DNA from: Vombatus ursinus
Lineage: Eukaryota; Chordata; Mammalia; Diprotodontia; Vombatidae
Length of the DNA: 64,000 nucleotides
Assembly: GCF_900497805.2 (NCBI RefSeq)
Contig: NW_020954608.1
Coordinates: 19,165,518-19,229,517, forward strand
Reading direction: 5' to 3'
In this document: one piece after another, positions 31,878 through 43,654 of the stretch
Numbering within the stretch: the stretch's first letter is position 1
Layout of the letters: each line of letters begins with the position of its first letter
Translations under genes and position numbers: made by a program
The notes under the pieces: generated by a model
Database searches by the model: none
What the model was told of the DNA's origin: nothing
Seen by the model: only the letters and a program-made list of their open reading frames with translations

Positions 31878-32081
31878 TTGTATTTTGCCTAAATTGATCA
31901 AATAGATTGCTTTCCTTCAGGTCAAGCTTTGAGATCATTATATGACATTCCTTGAAGTTCCCTTAATTAAGGTTAATACCATGCTGCTATACATATAAAT
32001 TCCAAAGATATGACATTCAAAAGTCCCATTCATATGGTCAACTGATGCAATTATTCAAATACAAAAAGGGAGAGATGAAGT

Positions 32082-32121
32082 TCAATGCTAACCAATAAAT
32101 GAATGGTCTCATGGTATTTTG
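32082..32121 (+). repeat. Second copy of 40-bp block
   Basis: See 30300-30339; same orientation, 1.74 kb apart. Confidence 0.8.
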
Positions 32122-32330
32122 TTATACTATCTCACCTTTCCCTCTGTCCTCCCCTTCAAAATTATGAGTTAGAAAGCACTAAATCTGAGCTTGGAAACTC
32201 ACTCTAGGTCTTTAGGATGGTGATACTTTCTTGCTATTTAATTGTTAAATATAGCTTGTGGGCAATGGATTGCTGAAACCAACTCTTACAGGTTTGAGAG
32301 AGCAGATTGTAAAATTTTCAGTCTGAGTAT

Positions 32331-32555
32331 TTTGTTGTTGTAGAGCCATTTCAGTTGTTTCTGATGCTCTGTGACCCCATTTGGGGTTTTCTTGGCAAAG
32401 ATATTGGAGTGGTTTGCCATTTCCTTCTCCAGCTCATTTTACAGATGAGGAAACTGAGGTAAACAGGGTAAAGTGATTTGCCTAGGGTCACACAGCCAGT
32501 AAATGTTCCTAACTCCAAGCCAGCACTCGTATCCACTGCACCACCTAGATGCTCT
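32331..32555 (-). mobile_element. Type A tRNA-derived SINE
   Basis: 'tgacccccatttggggtttt'-like block, 'tggagtggtttgccatttcc', 'gatgaggaaactgaggtaaa', 'ccactgcaccacctagatgc'. Well preserved, missing part of the tRNA-related middle. Confidence 0.85.
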
Positions 32556-32745
32556 AGTGTGAACATTTACACTTAGAAAATTGGCAAATGCTACAAATCC
32601 TGGACTCACTTTACTGTTTTGTTGATTGTCTAAACTTAAGAAAATTACAGGGAAAATGTTAATAATACAGATTAAATTTTAAAATTTGTCATTCACAAAG
32701 TTTTGGAGAGCTGGTTTTTAAATATTTACCAACACACCCCTATTT
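32556..32745 (+). repeat. Unclassified repeat family X, copy 2
   Basis: 'gtgaacatttacacttagaa', 'ttgttgattgtctaaactta', 'gggaaaatgttaataataca', 'ttggagagctggtttttaaa'. Confidence 0.5.
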
Positions 32746-32762
32746 GTGTTTGTTGTTTTGTT

Positions 32763-33215
32763 TTGTAGGCAGGATTGTGTAGAAGGTAGAGAGATGGCTT
32801 CAGAGCCCAGAAGACTTGGGTTCATGTCCCCCCTTTGACAAACACTATGAGTTCCTGAGCAAATCCTTTCACTTCTTAGTGGTCTAGGCTGGTAGTATCA
32901 AACTCAAATAGAAATGGGAGCCACTAATTGATACGTAAGAATTGCTGGCTGCATATTGACTTAGTTTTTAAATGTAATATTATCTAGTTTTTATTGTATT
33001 TTTATTTATTTTATTTAATGTTTCCCAATTACACTTAAATCTGATTTGGACTTGTTGTGGGTCACATACAGCTGGGAGGCCATATGTTTGACATATTTGC
33101 TCTACAGAACTCTCTTAAGTCTCTAAGTTACAGGGGAGGTGCCATTCTGAACTGGTAGAGAGAGTTTCCTATCCAGGTGCTCCCTATTCTTGAAATCACA
33201 GGTTCAAACCTTATC
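32763..33215 (+). mobile_element. Type C SINE split by a hAT element
   Basis: The 5' part runs to 'cacttcttagtggtctagg'; the 3' part resumes 'aactctcttaagtctctaag', 'ggaggtgccattctgaactg', 'gagtttcctatccagg', 'gaaatcacaggttcaa'. Confidence 0.65.
32890..33099 (+). mobile_element. hAT-type non-autonomous element nested in SINE
   Basis: Termini TGGTAGTATCAAAC and, inverted, CAAATATGTCAAAC fit a decayed 14-bp terminal repeat (CAGGGGTGTCAAAC type). Flanks GTCTAGGC (32882-32889) and CTCTACAG (33100-33107) keep the hAT-like TCTA core of an 8-bp duplication. Interior has 'gggtcacatacagctgggag', no coding capacity. Confidence 0.65.
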
Positions 33216-33249
33216 CCTTCTTTTGTTTTAACATGAAGTTTTTAGTAGC

Positions 33250-33470
33250 TAAAAGAGGCAACATGGTATAAAAGGGTAGAGTATTGTGCTCTGAATCAAG
33301 AAGTCTTGGTTTCAAATCCACATCTGCCATTAAATGGTTGTGTGACCGTGGACAAGTCATTTACCCTCAGTGTACCCCAAGTAATTCCCTAGGGTTTATC
33401 TACTAAGTCTCAAAATGTTGTTAGCTACAATGACAGAGGAGGGTTCTACAAGAAGTCAAATCATTCCTCT
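33250..33470 (+). mobile_element. Type C SINE
   Basis: 'gaggcaacatggtataaaag', 'gtcttggtttcaaatccaca', 'gttgtgtgaccgtggacaag', 'caagtaattccctagggttt'. Confidence 0.6.
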
Positions 33471-33589
33471 TTTTGCATATCTGAGGTATTTTTTTTTATT
33501 GGCTGTACATATGATTTCATGAGTGAGGAGGTTCCCATGAAAAAATTACTTCTAAGGCAAATCTATAACTTCTTTGTAAACTGTTGTCT

Positions 33590-33690
33590 TAAAGAGATCC
33601 TTGGGGCACTTAGAGGTAAACTAACTTGTCCAGGAACACATTGGTACCCTGTGTCAAAAGCTGGCTCTCTATACACCACATTGCCTTAAT
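33590..33690 (-). mobile_element. SINE fragment
   Basis: 'aaactaacttgtccaggaac', 'gctggctctctatacaccac'. Confidence 0.4.
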
Positions 33691-34469
33691 TTGAAATCTA
33701 TAGAGGTTGTTTTTGAGAAGTGATGCATGGTACAATATAATATCATTATTCTTTGAAAACAGTGAAGAAATAATGTTAGTTGAGATTACGAAATAAAAAA
33801 AATAGAATGATTTTGGTGATAAAACATCTTAATGGGAGGACATACCTGGCAATGTTTTCAATTATAGGAAATTTTTCCATCTGGTATAATTCTGGCCAAA
33901 AGATAAATACTCAGGTGGAATACAGAATCTCATTTTACTGCAATAATAATAATACAGTATATCAACAAACTCTTCTTGTATGCTCATTTATTTTGCAGCA
34001 GCACACAGCTGGGTTATATCTGTATATATATTTTATAACATTTTAGGAATCCGTTTTTTCTAAACTTTGATCACTGAGTTGTCTTACATCTGCTTCTATT
34101 TGGCAAAACAGTTGAAAGAGTGGAAGAGTCAATTTGACTATATCTCTACAGCTACATGGGACATGAGACAAAGAATATGAATTTCTGCTGGAAGAGAGCC
34201 TTTGTTTTGTGGGTACCCTGGGGCAGGAGGTTCCTTTTGGCTGAAGTCCTGTCATACCTTTATTCTATTTTATTTTAATCTTGGGGTAAGGGTAAATATT
34301 TATCTACCATCCTAGGTCTGGTATAAGTCAGGAGCCTGAATGATATTCATGTCAACACTATGATACTGGCTTCACAGCTAGTTATTGGTCCTTCTAGCAC
34401 TGTAACCATGTCTGCCTGATTCCTGGGCCATTCCTTTTTTAGTATTAAAGCTCCTAAATATCACAGGCC
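33691..34469. other. Single-copy-looking DNA
   Basis: No named repeat; open frames up to 88 codons but AT-driven. Confidence 0.4.
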
Positions 34470-34580
34470 AGAACATAAACTCCTTTAGGGCATACTGTTT
34501 TGTTTTTACCTTTGTATTCCTAACACCTAACACACTATTTGGGATATGGGAGGGGGGTCTTAATGAGTTGTTAAACCGAG
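34470..34580 (+). mobile_element. L2-type 3' tail
   Basis: 'aacataaactcctttagggc', 'acctttgtattcctaacacc'. Confidence 0.45.
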
Positions 34581-34859
34581 TTTTATTGCATTGTTACATT
34601 TAATTTTGGGAAGGTGAATTATTATGTAATCCTTCTCCCCTTCTCCAAATGTACATGTATAAGGTAGCTTAAGCATAAATTTTGTGAAACTCTTTCACTG
34701 ATCAATGTTTTAAAAGAAAATTGATATTCTTTAAGCTTTTTTCTCATGTTAAATCTGTGATCTAATAAAAAATAAAATTCTCCCTAGACCATTATGCTTT
34801 GGGTTTTTGTTTTGTTTTGTTTTTTGGAGACGTAAAGGACTTGGACTTTGTGGTCTGCT

Positions 34860-35040
34860 ATTTTTTTTAAATAGTATTATTATTTTTTCCAAATTACACA
34901 TAAAGATAGTTTTCAACATTCATTGTTGTAAAATTTTCAGTTCCAAATTTTTCCCTCCCTTCCTTCCCTCCCCATCCCCAAGAGAGCAAGCAATCTGATA
35001 TAGTTTATACATTTAAAATCAAAACATTCTTTGTTATAGA
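34860..35040 (-). mobile_element. L1 3' UTR end
   Basis: 'tttttccaaattacacataa', 'tttcagttccaaatttttcc', a CCTT-rich run and 'agagagcaagcaatctgata', matching the antisense L1 3' end at 53.2 kb. Confidence 0.6.
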
Positions 35041-35620
35041 GCTATAAGCAGCGTCAAGCATCCAGGGCTTTGACTGGGTATCAAAATCTAAGGGGTGTGG
35101 CACTACTTCTTCTCTATACCTTTTGCTTTTCAGTCTCCTAACAATAAGAGGCCCTATGTGGGTTGCGAATAGGGAAGTTAGAACAAGTAAACGGTAAAGT
35201 GGGGAAATTAGTGGTGGAAGTCGAGAGAGGGAAAGAGTGGGTCTTCCCTAAAATTGCAGTTGAAGTAGATCAGTCCCTGGCCCAATTCCTCTTGTTCCCC
35301 CCACATACTTCAAAAACCCTTTACCTTTCTTTATTATTCCCTTAGAACTCTTCCTCTAAAATTCCTTCCATCTTCTGACATTCACTGAAAGTTAGGTTTC
35401 TCTGTACATCTCTAGGTAACCTCTTCAAGGCCTGTTACTTCCTTTTTTATATCCCTTGACACACAGAAAAAAGGAAAAAAAAATGACATTTCTCCACCCC
35501 ACCTCATTTTCACTTTCAGATCTTCCATTTTCCACTATTCCTGAGCAATTCCCTTTCCTACTTGACATCATCCTGCCCAGATTTTTGTTGCTGCCCCCTA
35601 TGCGCTTCCAGATAATTCTT
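35041..35620. other. Unassigned DNA
   Basis: No gene recognised; pyrimidine-rich from about 35280. Confidence 0.35.
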
Positions 35621-35624
35621 TTTA

Positions 35625-35870
35625 TTCACTTTATTTTTCAATAGATATTCATTTATTTTCTGTCCTTACCAATGCCAATTTAGAAGAAAAAAGAAAAACA
35701 ATTCCTTGTAACAAATACACATAATCGAGCAAATTCTTGTATTGATAAACATGATTATCATCTCATTCTTTATCTTGAATCCAACTCAGTTCTGTCAGAA
35801 GATAGGTAACATGCTTTATCTTGGGTCCTCTGGAATCATGATCATTGCATTTGTACCATGATCTGCCCTG
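35625..35870 (-). mobile_element. L1 3' UTR fragment
   Basis: 'agataggtaacatgctttat', 'cttgggtcctctggaatcat', 'gatcattgcatttgtacc' parallel the 3' UTR at 53.46-53.53 kb ('gatagcatttttcatctttg', 'gtcctttggaattgtctt'). Confidence 0.45.
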
Positions 35871-36796
35871 GATGTCTCTCCCAAAGACAGTGGAGCTTTG
35901 TCAACCTCTCAAGGGTCTAGAGCTCCCTGAGGCATTACGGTGGCTATTTTATAATGTCATTTGTTCTAACCCCAATGGCTCTATAATTCAGGGCATCAGT
36001 GGTTAAAACCCCAAGGCTGAACACAGGCTCTGGAATGCTGGGATGCCACAACACTCTCATGAAGACTGACAAAAGTCACTGGGTTGTGACATTCCACTTT
36101 CTTTACCTAGAATGGGAATAACAAACAAAAAAGTCAAGAATTATGTCCTTTATTCCCAATTATGTTCTAAAACCTAAAGTAACAAAGGGAAGGGGCAAAC
36201 ATTCCTTTTTCTTGTTATCATTTAAATTAGTATCAAATGTTATCTCTTAATGTCACTGTAGGCAACACTCAAAACTTCCTATAACCATTACTTATGTTTC
36301 TTCTAGCCTCCCCCCTTTTTTTTAGAACTGGTAATGTGTCTCTTACTTCTTAGTTTAAATAAAGTAAACCTCTTCTTCTGAATCTGTCAATTACAACCAT
36401 TATCGCCATTAATTAATTTCTCAAATGAGACATAACCATCATTACATGCATTTACATAGCTAATGAGTAATGGAATCAATAATTAAAAAAAAAAACAACT
36501 ATTTCTGGGAACTCTGATATGAGTAACATGGGCCAATCAGCATGTATTGTATATTTTAACAAGAATCTGAGACACTGTTTGCTGCTTTGTATTTCTTCCC
36601 AGCTTCACAGGACACATATAAAAGCAGGGTTTTTGGTGACTCAGAAATTCTAATTTCAAGTCAGGCATCTGACCTGATAATTCAGGAACCAATCTGTCTC
36701 TGCCAGAAAGGCTGACCTGTTCTCTAATAGCAACTGCCTTTGGGCCCAAGCTTGGAGCTCAAGTAGCTATCATAAAATGTAGATTTTCTCTGTAGA
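35871..36796. other. Unassigned DNA with promoter-like boxes
   Basis: Holds CCAAT at 36533-36537 and TATAAA at 36617-36622 on the plus strand, 80 bp apart. It could be an old LTR or coincidence; no exon follows that I can support. Confidence 0.3.
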
Positions 36797-36990
36797 AAGA
36801 GGCACCAGTGATATGAAGGAAAGAGCAATGGATTTGGAGTCAGAAGTCCTCAGTTTGATGATAGGTTCTGCTACTTCCTACCTTTGTGACCTCAGGCAAG
36901 TTATTTAACCACTCAGGTCTAACTTATCCATAAAATGAGGATGTGGGAATAGGTGATTCCTAAATTCCCTTCCTGTTTTGCACTATAATT
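36797..36990 (+). mobile_element. MIR-type SINE variant
   Basis: 'aagagcaatggatttggagt', 'ctttgtgacctcaggcaagt', 'ataaaatgaggatgtgggaa'. Confidence 0.6.
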
Positions 36991-37924
36991 TTCTTGAGCA
37001 ATTGGAGCCACTCTGTCCTTGTTTAATTTCAGCTTCCTTACCCAGCAGTGGAATTGACTATAGATACCCTAGTCATCACTGAGTCTCATGTCCAGTTCAC
37101 TCAAAGCCAGTGAATTTTTGAAAACAGAGTTGAATAAACATATCTGCACTGGATTCTAAATTTCTTAAATATTTTTCAGTTTTACCGGGGGGTTGTCCTT
37201 CCTGTTCTCCAATATTTTCCTCCTGGTACTGACTATCTCAAATATTTATTACTAAGAATTCTTTCAGAGTCTGCCAATTCTGTTGGGATAGCACTCTATC
37301 AGCACCGATATCTACAAAAATGCTTTCATCTCCAAACTGATATAGATAATACAGTAAGTGGTCAAGAACACTAACCTATGATTTAAATGGGAGTATGAGA
37401 AAATATTTGTGTTAGCAAGAATTTGTATACTTTTCCCATTGTTTCTAAAAATTAATCATATTTATTGATGTCACTTGTTTTCAAATAATTTTTACTCTTC
37501 AGTTTTATCTTGAGCCAAAAATGCCTGGTTTTGGTTGTGTTGTTATTGCTGTTTTTGCTTTGAAAAGAATAATTTAGTACTTCAGTGAATCCATGTTCTC
37601 ATCTCTGTGGGTGTTCCCTCCAATGGTGCAGATGGCAACCAATCCACACTCTTTCTTCCTGAACAATTCTTGTTTATATCTTCCCAGAAACCCTCCATAA
37701 TAGATCTACTCAGGGTTTCTTGAAGTTTCATAGATCCTAGGGAGGTGTTTTCTTCTAAACTAAAGGATAGGATTCTTTCATATATGTTCAATATTGACTA
37801 TGAATTTCTATTAAATAATAATTTGATAGTTTTCTTGTCTGAGCCCATGAAATTCTGCAAGAAAAAAAAAGGTGACTCTGAGAATATATGTGGGCTCCCC
37901 CCCAAAAGAATTAGCACTATTTTC
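36991..37924. other. Single-copy-looking DNA
   Basis: No named repeat or supported exon. Confidence 0.4.
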
Positions 37925-38045
37925 ACATGGGATCATAGAGTCAGAGTTAGAATGTATCTCAGAGGTTATCTTGGGCCAGATTTGCACTTACATTTTCCTA
38001 ACTTCATACCTACCACTATATCTGCAATGCCACTTAGCTACCTCA
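37925..38045 (-). mobile_element. MIR-like SINE fragment
   Basis: 'gggatcatagagtcagagtt', 'tctcagaggttatcttgggc' and the antisense end 'atgccacttagctacctc'. Confidence 0.45.
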
Positions 38046-38169
38046 GTAAAAAGAAGTGATAGGCCAAGATAACTATTAGCTGTGTGACCCCAGTTTCTTC
38101 AACTATAAAATGGGGATAATAATATAATAGAATCTTTTGTTCTATATACAATAGTAATCAATAGTAGAA

Positions 38170-38300
38170 TTTTCATTAAACTTTCCTTGACCCCCAAATC
38201 TTATCATCCTTAATAGTTCATGCTCTGTTCCTTATAATATTATCTTATATTTAATATTGTGTGCTTAATAAATGATTATTGGCTAACTGACTGACTATAA
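38170..38300 (+). mobile_element. L2-type 3' tail
   Basis: 'ctttccttgacccccaaatc', 'gtgtgcttaataaatgatta'. Confidence 0.45.
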
Positions 38301-38324
38301 ATGTAGCCACCTCCCTAACCACTC

Positions 38325-38441
38325 ACGTATGTAAAGTCTTTGAAATTAGAGATTATTTCTTTTTTGTCTTCATGTCCCAGGTGTCTAGCACAGTATTTTA
38401 TGCAAAGTAGGGATTTAATAAATATTTCTTGAATTGAATAG
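38325..38441 (+). mobile_element. L2-type 3' tail
   Basis: 'atgtcccaggtgtctagcac', 'gggatttaataaatatttct', in tandem with the previous tail. Confidence 0.5.
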
Positions 38442-38736
38442 TGCATTGGTGATCTTTATTGTACAACATAAAACAAGTTGTTCAGTATAAATTGTTTCCA
38501 AGAATCTTCTCGATTGACCACGTAATTGACTGAACTGAACAGTTAAGTCAGATAGAACAGTCAGTTTAATTAAACATCCATTTGCTTTTATTTCCACCAC
38601 TGAAATAACTAAATCAAATGGTTAATTTCAAGTCAGATAAACCCAACCATGCTCTCAGCCTATTCAGTTATTTTTTTAATCCATTAAGCTGATTACTTTG
38701 CATAAATGACTATAAGACCAGTTATTTAGAATGTGA
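38442..38736. other. Unassigned DNA
   Basis: Nothing recognised. Confidence 0.35.
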
Positions 38737-38803
38737 AGAAAAGATAGATAGAAAGAAAGAAAGAGAGAGAAAGATGATAGATAGATAGATAAAAAGAGAT
38801 AAT
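38737..38803 (+). repeat. (GAAA)/(GATA) microsatellite
   Basis: Mixed GATA, GAAA and GA units. Confidence 0.9.
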
Positions 38804-38804
38804 C

Positions 38805-39015
38805 TGTGCTGGAGCCAGCTTGAAGCAGCCCTCAAGAGCCAATTATTAAATTTTCAGTGTGAGAATTTGCACCTCAGAAATCTGCGAATGTTCTAACTTA
38901 GGGCTTGATTTTTTGATTGCCTAGAGGATTTAAAAAAAGGATGAATAAAATATTAACAATCCATATTAAACTTAAACTGTACTCATCCATTTTGTGGGGA
39001 GAGACGGTTGTTAAA
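38805..39015 (+). repeat. Unclassified repeat family X, copy 3
   Basis: 'ctgtgctggagccagcttga', 'cagtgtgagaatttgcacct', 'ttttttgattgcctagagga', 'aatattaacaatccatatta'. Fullest 5' part of the three copies. Confidence 0.5.
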
Positions 39016-40487
39016 CAGATCAATAGATCTAATACCTATGCAAAGCCCTGAAGATGCAAATAAAAGAGACCTGTCCTAAAAGAGAAACAGTCCTTGTCAT
39101 GACTGGCAAGAAGGTGGAGAAGTTCAAGGAGTGATTTGAATCAAGAATGAATAAGCTTTGCTGGGATCCTTATTTAAAAGATGGTCTGGACTATGCACTC
39201 CCTAATAGGAGAGGTAACTCTAACAGAGGAGACAACACACACAAATGCAAGTATAGACAAGGTGTATAGACTTCAAGTACAAGGTACCTGAATGGAAAGG
39301 CCCTAGTAGTTTGGGAGACAAAGAAAATTCCCCCTTGGGGGGTGGAGTTTGAGCTGAGTCTTGAAGGAAATCATATATTTCAGAAAACAGATGTATAGAG
39401 GAAGAGTGTTCCAGGAAATGGACATAGCTAAAGCAAACACAAGAAAATAGGAAATGGAATATCATGTATGAGAATTGGCAAGTTGGGCAGAGTTGGGCTT
39501 CAAAACAGAAAACGTGCAGGGGACTCATTTATAAGGAGTTTAGAAAGGCAGAGGAGACCAGGTTGAGAAGATTATTTAAATACTTAGAAGAGGAGTTAAT
39601 ATTTGATTCTAACAATAATTTGGAGACTTGAAGTTTATAGAATAGAAGAGAGACATAGACATAAGTTTGATTTAGGAAAATTACTTTGGCAGCTATGTGA
39701 AGGATGAATAGGAGTAGATTAAGACTTAGGGAAAGGAAACCAATTAAGAGAATATCCTAATAGTTCAGGAAAGAGGCAATGAGGCTCTGAACTAAGGTGG
39801 TGATTCTGAGTGGAAAGAAAGGGAAATATCCAGGAGAAGCATTGTATATAGAGATGACAATGCTTCACAACTGATTGGATATGTAGGGTGATGACAGTTG
39901 CAAAGGCAGGGATGACAGGAAGGTTGTGACCCTGGATGACTGGATGGACAGTGATACTCTCAATGGTAACAGAGAAGTTTGGAAGAGATGGATTTGGGGA
40001 CAAAGATAATTATTTGTTTTAGATATGTTAAATTTAAGATGACTATAGGACATGCAGTTCAAAATGTCTAATAGGTGGTTTGTGTTGTAGCATTTACATT
40101 TAGGAGAGAGACTAGCTCTGGATAAATCATTTTCAAAATCCTCTGTATAGCAATGTCAGCTAAATGCATGAGAGCTGATAAAGTCTCCAAGTACAGAAGG
40201 TATAGAGAAAAAAGAGAAGTGGTCCAGGGTAGTCTTGGGGTATACCCACAGTTAGTGAGTATGCCAGGGATGAAGGTCCATCTAAAAAGACCGAGAGGAG
40301 CTATCAGACAGGTAGGAGGAGAGTCAAGAGGGAACAATATCACTAAAACAGAGCAGAAAGTATCTAGGAGAAGAAAGTGGTTAATAAGGTCAAATAATTT
40401 GGCAAGGTAAAGAAAGCTAAGAATTCAGGAAAGACAATTATATTGGGCAATTACCATAGATCATTGACTTTGGGAAAGTTTCATTTA

Positions 40488-40750
40488 GAGAGGTAGCTAA
40501 GTGGCACAGTGACTAGAGCACCAGGACTGGAGTCAGTAAGACCTGAGTTCAAATGTGGCCTCAGACACCGAATACCTGTGTGACCCTGGGTAAGTCACCT
40601 ATGACTCAATTTCCTTTTCTGTAAAATGGAAATAATAATAGCATTTACCTCCCAGGATTGTTGTGAGGATCAAATGAGATAAAAATTGTAAAGTGCTTAG
40701 CACAATGCCTGACACAGAGTAAGTGCTTTATGAATGTTAGTTGTTGTTGA
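40488..40750 (+). mobile_element. MIR/type A hybrid-like SINE nested in LINE
   Basis: 'gaggtagctaagtggcacag', 'actggagtcagtaagacctg', 'gttgtgaggatcaaatgaga', 'gcctgacacagagtaagtgc', ending in (gtt)n. Confidence 0.8.
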
Positions 40751-40893
40751 TGATGTTATGAGGCCAGAAATCAGATCACAGAATGTTAAGAAGAGATTAA
40801 GAGAAAAAAATAAAAACATGAAGTAAGTGCATTTAGATTTCTCAAGGAGCTTGCCTGAAAAAGCAAGGAGAGCTATAAGAATAGAAGAATCTA

Positions 40894-40894
<1 letters not shown>

Positions 40895-40940
<46 letters not shown>

Positions 40941-40944
40941 CGCG
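40895..40944 (+). repeat. (TG)n followed by (CG)-rich alternating tract
   Basis: About 18 TG units, then GCGCGCGTGCGCGC at 40931-40944: a strictly alternating purine-pyrimidine run with CpG in otherwise CpG-poor DNA. Confidence 0.95.
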
Positions 40945-41449
40945 CTATGGATGTGGGAAACTTGGACATGTTTGTAGGGATCAGAGAAGAAGATAGTAGA
41001 AAGAGCCAGTAGAGAGATTGAAGATTAGAAAAAGAGAGACAGGGTGATAGTCGGGGCAATCTGATGGAAAAATTGAAGATGACAGGGATGAAACATAAAG
41101 GGAGAGGAGCAGACGTTGGAGTGAAGGGCCACTTCTTCATTAGAGACCAGAGAAAAGGAGGAAAATGGGGGAGGGAAGTCAAGAGGGTCTGAGATGAGGA
41201 GGATGCAAGAGGAAATTTGCAGTAAATGACCTTGATTTTCTCTTAAATGTGAGGCAAAGTTTGACAGATTAAACTTTATTCCCCCTTTAAAATGGAATTA
41301 ATTCAATTTACTCTGGTCTTTCTAACTCCCGTTAAATTTAAATTCACAATACTGTTGATTATAGTGAGGTTAGCTGAACTTCCCATCCCACATTACTCCA
41401 ATTCCTATTAACTTTATTTACTGGCATATTTATACACTTACGGAGTAGA

Positions 41450-41545
41450 TCCCATATCTTTGTATGATCTTAGGCAAGTTCTTGGCCAGTACTTTTCCTT
41501 ATCTGTAAAATGAGGGTGTTGGACTAGATTATGTCTAAGGTGAGA
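41450..41545 (+). mobile_element. MIR-type SINE variant, 3' part
   Basis: 'gatcttaggcaagttcttgg', 'gtaaaatgagggtgttggac'. Confidence 0.5.
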
Positions 41546-43299
41546 AGTTTAAATCCTCAAGATATACAGATGCAAAGATATAAAATTAACAAATTATATG
41601 TTTGACTTATCCTACAATTTTTATCCTATAATTAAATACCAAGTTAAAAAAATTAAGTATATACTCCGATGAAAAAATAAATCTTGTTCCATATTTATAT
41701 TACTTACTTTTAACCTCTTCTTTTGTCTTTTACTTAAAAATATAATTGCAAAATTTCTCGGAACGTGCTCCTCCCAAAATACTGTTTTTCTCTTCTACAT
41801 AAGTAAAGACCGTCTGTTTTCTTATCCAATCTGTTATCCTTGGCCCTCAAGTGCCTGAATTCATTGATAGTAATTTGTCATTGTGGGTCTAATTCAAATT
41901 GTGAAATTGGATGCAGGGCCCTTTTCTTCTCCCCCTTAGGTTTAACTCACATATTGACAGATTCATCAATATTTTTCATGGAGCCCCAAGTGAAAAGTAT
42001 CATACAATATTAAGTTTGGGCTTAGGTTTCCTCTGGATATATTTTCATTTTCTTTTCTGTTTTGTTTCTTATTTGACAAAGAAGAGTTAGCAGTAATGCC
42101 AGTAATTATCCAGGTAATATATTTACAAAGACTGTGGAACAACAAATTTATCACCTGACTAATTAACCATTCAATTCATATCAATAAATACAAAAATATT
42201 TGTATTTGTGTATATATTTATCTTAAAAGGAAAACACATTTTATTTTCTTTTTCCTCTCATTTCACATCTTGAGATATGACAGCACAAAAAGTAATAAAC
42301 ACAGTGTATCAGTATAACTTTATTTGAAGGTTGTTGTTTCATTATAATTTTAGTTGATTAACTACACATGCAAACACTGACCCCTGATTATTTTTTCCAC
42401 AAAAGAGCCCGACATTTTCAAGTCTCTGCATTGGAGTGTTCTTTTCTATATCTCAATAAAAATACTTTTTAAAAGAGGAGTTGAAATCACTAATTCCATT
42501 AGTGTATTGATTTATTTGTTTAACAAGTCCAGGAGCATCCCTCTTTCTTTATTCACATACTTCTAGAAAATTATTTGATTATCTCATTTAGAAAATTTAA
42601 ATTTGATTCATAATTTTCTTTCCTTGTATAGGAAAAGGATAGAAATAATTAAAATAATTAAATATTGATTAATACAAATGAAGAAATCAAATCCTTGTAG
42701 TACTAAAATTAGTCATGCAAAAGAAGGATGATATTTGAATCTGTCTCAAAAATAAGAGGTTTCAAATTTAAGATTTGTTTTCTGTAGTTCATCCACCAAT
42801 AATTCTAAAATGTTTAAATTTCCAAATCTAGGCTCTATGTGCTCTCTCTTAAACTCTTTATCTTCTACACAAAACAGCAGATTGATATATAATTCTGTTT
42901 AGTCAATGAATGCCATAAGTTTAGAATGAAAGCTAAGATATCTGTGATTAAGGCCTAGAAATTTAGTGCTTATTGTATTTTAGTAATTCATTGCATCAAG
43001 AAATAACACCCACCTCATGCTGATAGGTAAAATGTAATGTCTTTTTAAAATGGAATTTCAATGATATTATCATATCATAGAACAAAGAAAGACAATTATA
43101 AGCAGTTCTTATCTGCACAAATGGAGGAGCCTAATAACTTGGACTGGGTGAAAAACATTCCATACACCCAAACCCAGAGGTATCCCATGTCATGAGCTGG
43201 ACAAAAAAACTTAAAAACTTGGACCTAAGCCTATCTGAGTGGCAAAGAAGAAATTTACTCCAATTAATAAGATGAACAGTCTTCTGAACTCCTCCTAGT
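41546..43299. other. Single-copy-looking DNA
   Basis: About 1.75 kb, AT-rich, no named repeat apart from possible fragments, no supported exon. Confidence 0.4.
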
Positions 43300-43390
43300 G
43301 AGTTGCCTCAGGTCAGGTACTGTTTTATTATTGCTTCTATATTCCAAATTACAAATATAATATGCTTAATAAATGTTTGTCATTGAATTT
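43300..43390 (+). mobile_element. L2-type 3' tail
   Basis: 'caggtcaggtactgttttat', 'atgcttaataaatgtttgtc'. Confidence 0.4.
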
Positions 43391-43654
43391 ATTAAGAAAG
43401 GCAGCTATAGGAACTGACAGGCTAATAAGGCAAGAAATAATAAGGTACAGAGTATAGAGAAAGTCTGTAATCTATTCAGAAGTCAACTGGACAAATAAGT
43501 TAATTCTTCTATTTAAACTATATTATTTACTTTCAATAATCTATTAATTATACTTGAAAAGTTAATTAAAGGATGACATTTTAATATGTCACAGTTGAAG
43601 AAATACAATGTTTATTTCCATTCTATGAGCATGAAGTACTGTTAGGGAAGGAGA

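Larger units (their letters stand above)
39016..41220 (-). mobile_element. CR1-clade (L3/L2-like) LINE relic, interrupted
   Basis: The plus strand is antisense LINE: 'ggtggagtttgagctgagtc', 'aaaattactttggcagctat', 'gggacaaagataattatttg', 'catgagagctgataaagtct', 'gccagtagagagattgaaga', 'gaagggccacttcttcat'. A SINE (40488-40750) and a TG tract (40895-40944) lie inside. No intact frame. Confidence 0.6.

Noticed and set aside
36537-36749. 70-codon minus-strand frame
   Set aside because: Overlaps promoter-like/LTR-like DNA; no family match and no splice context.
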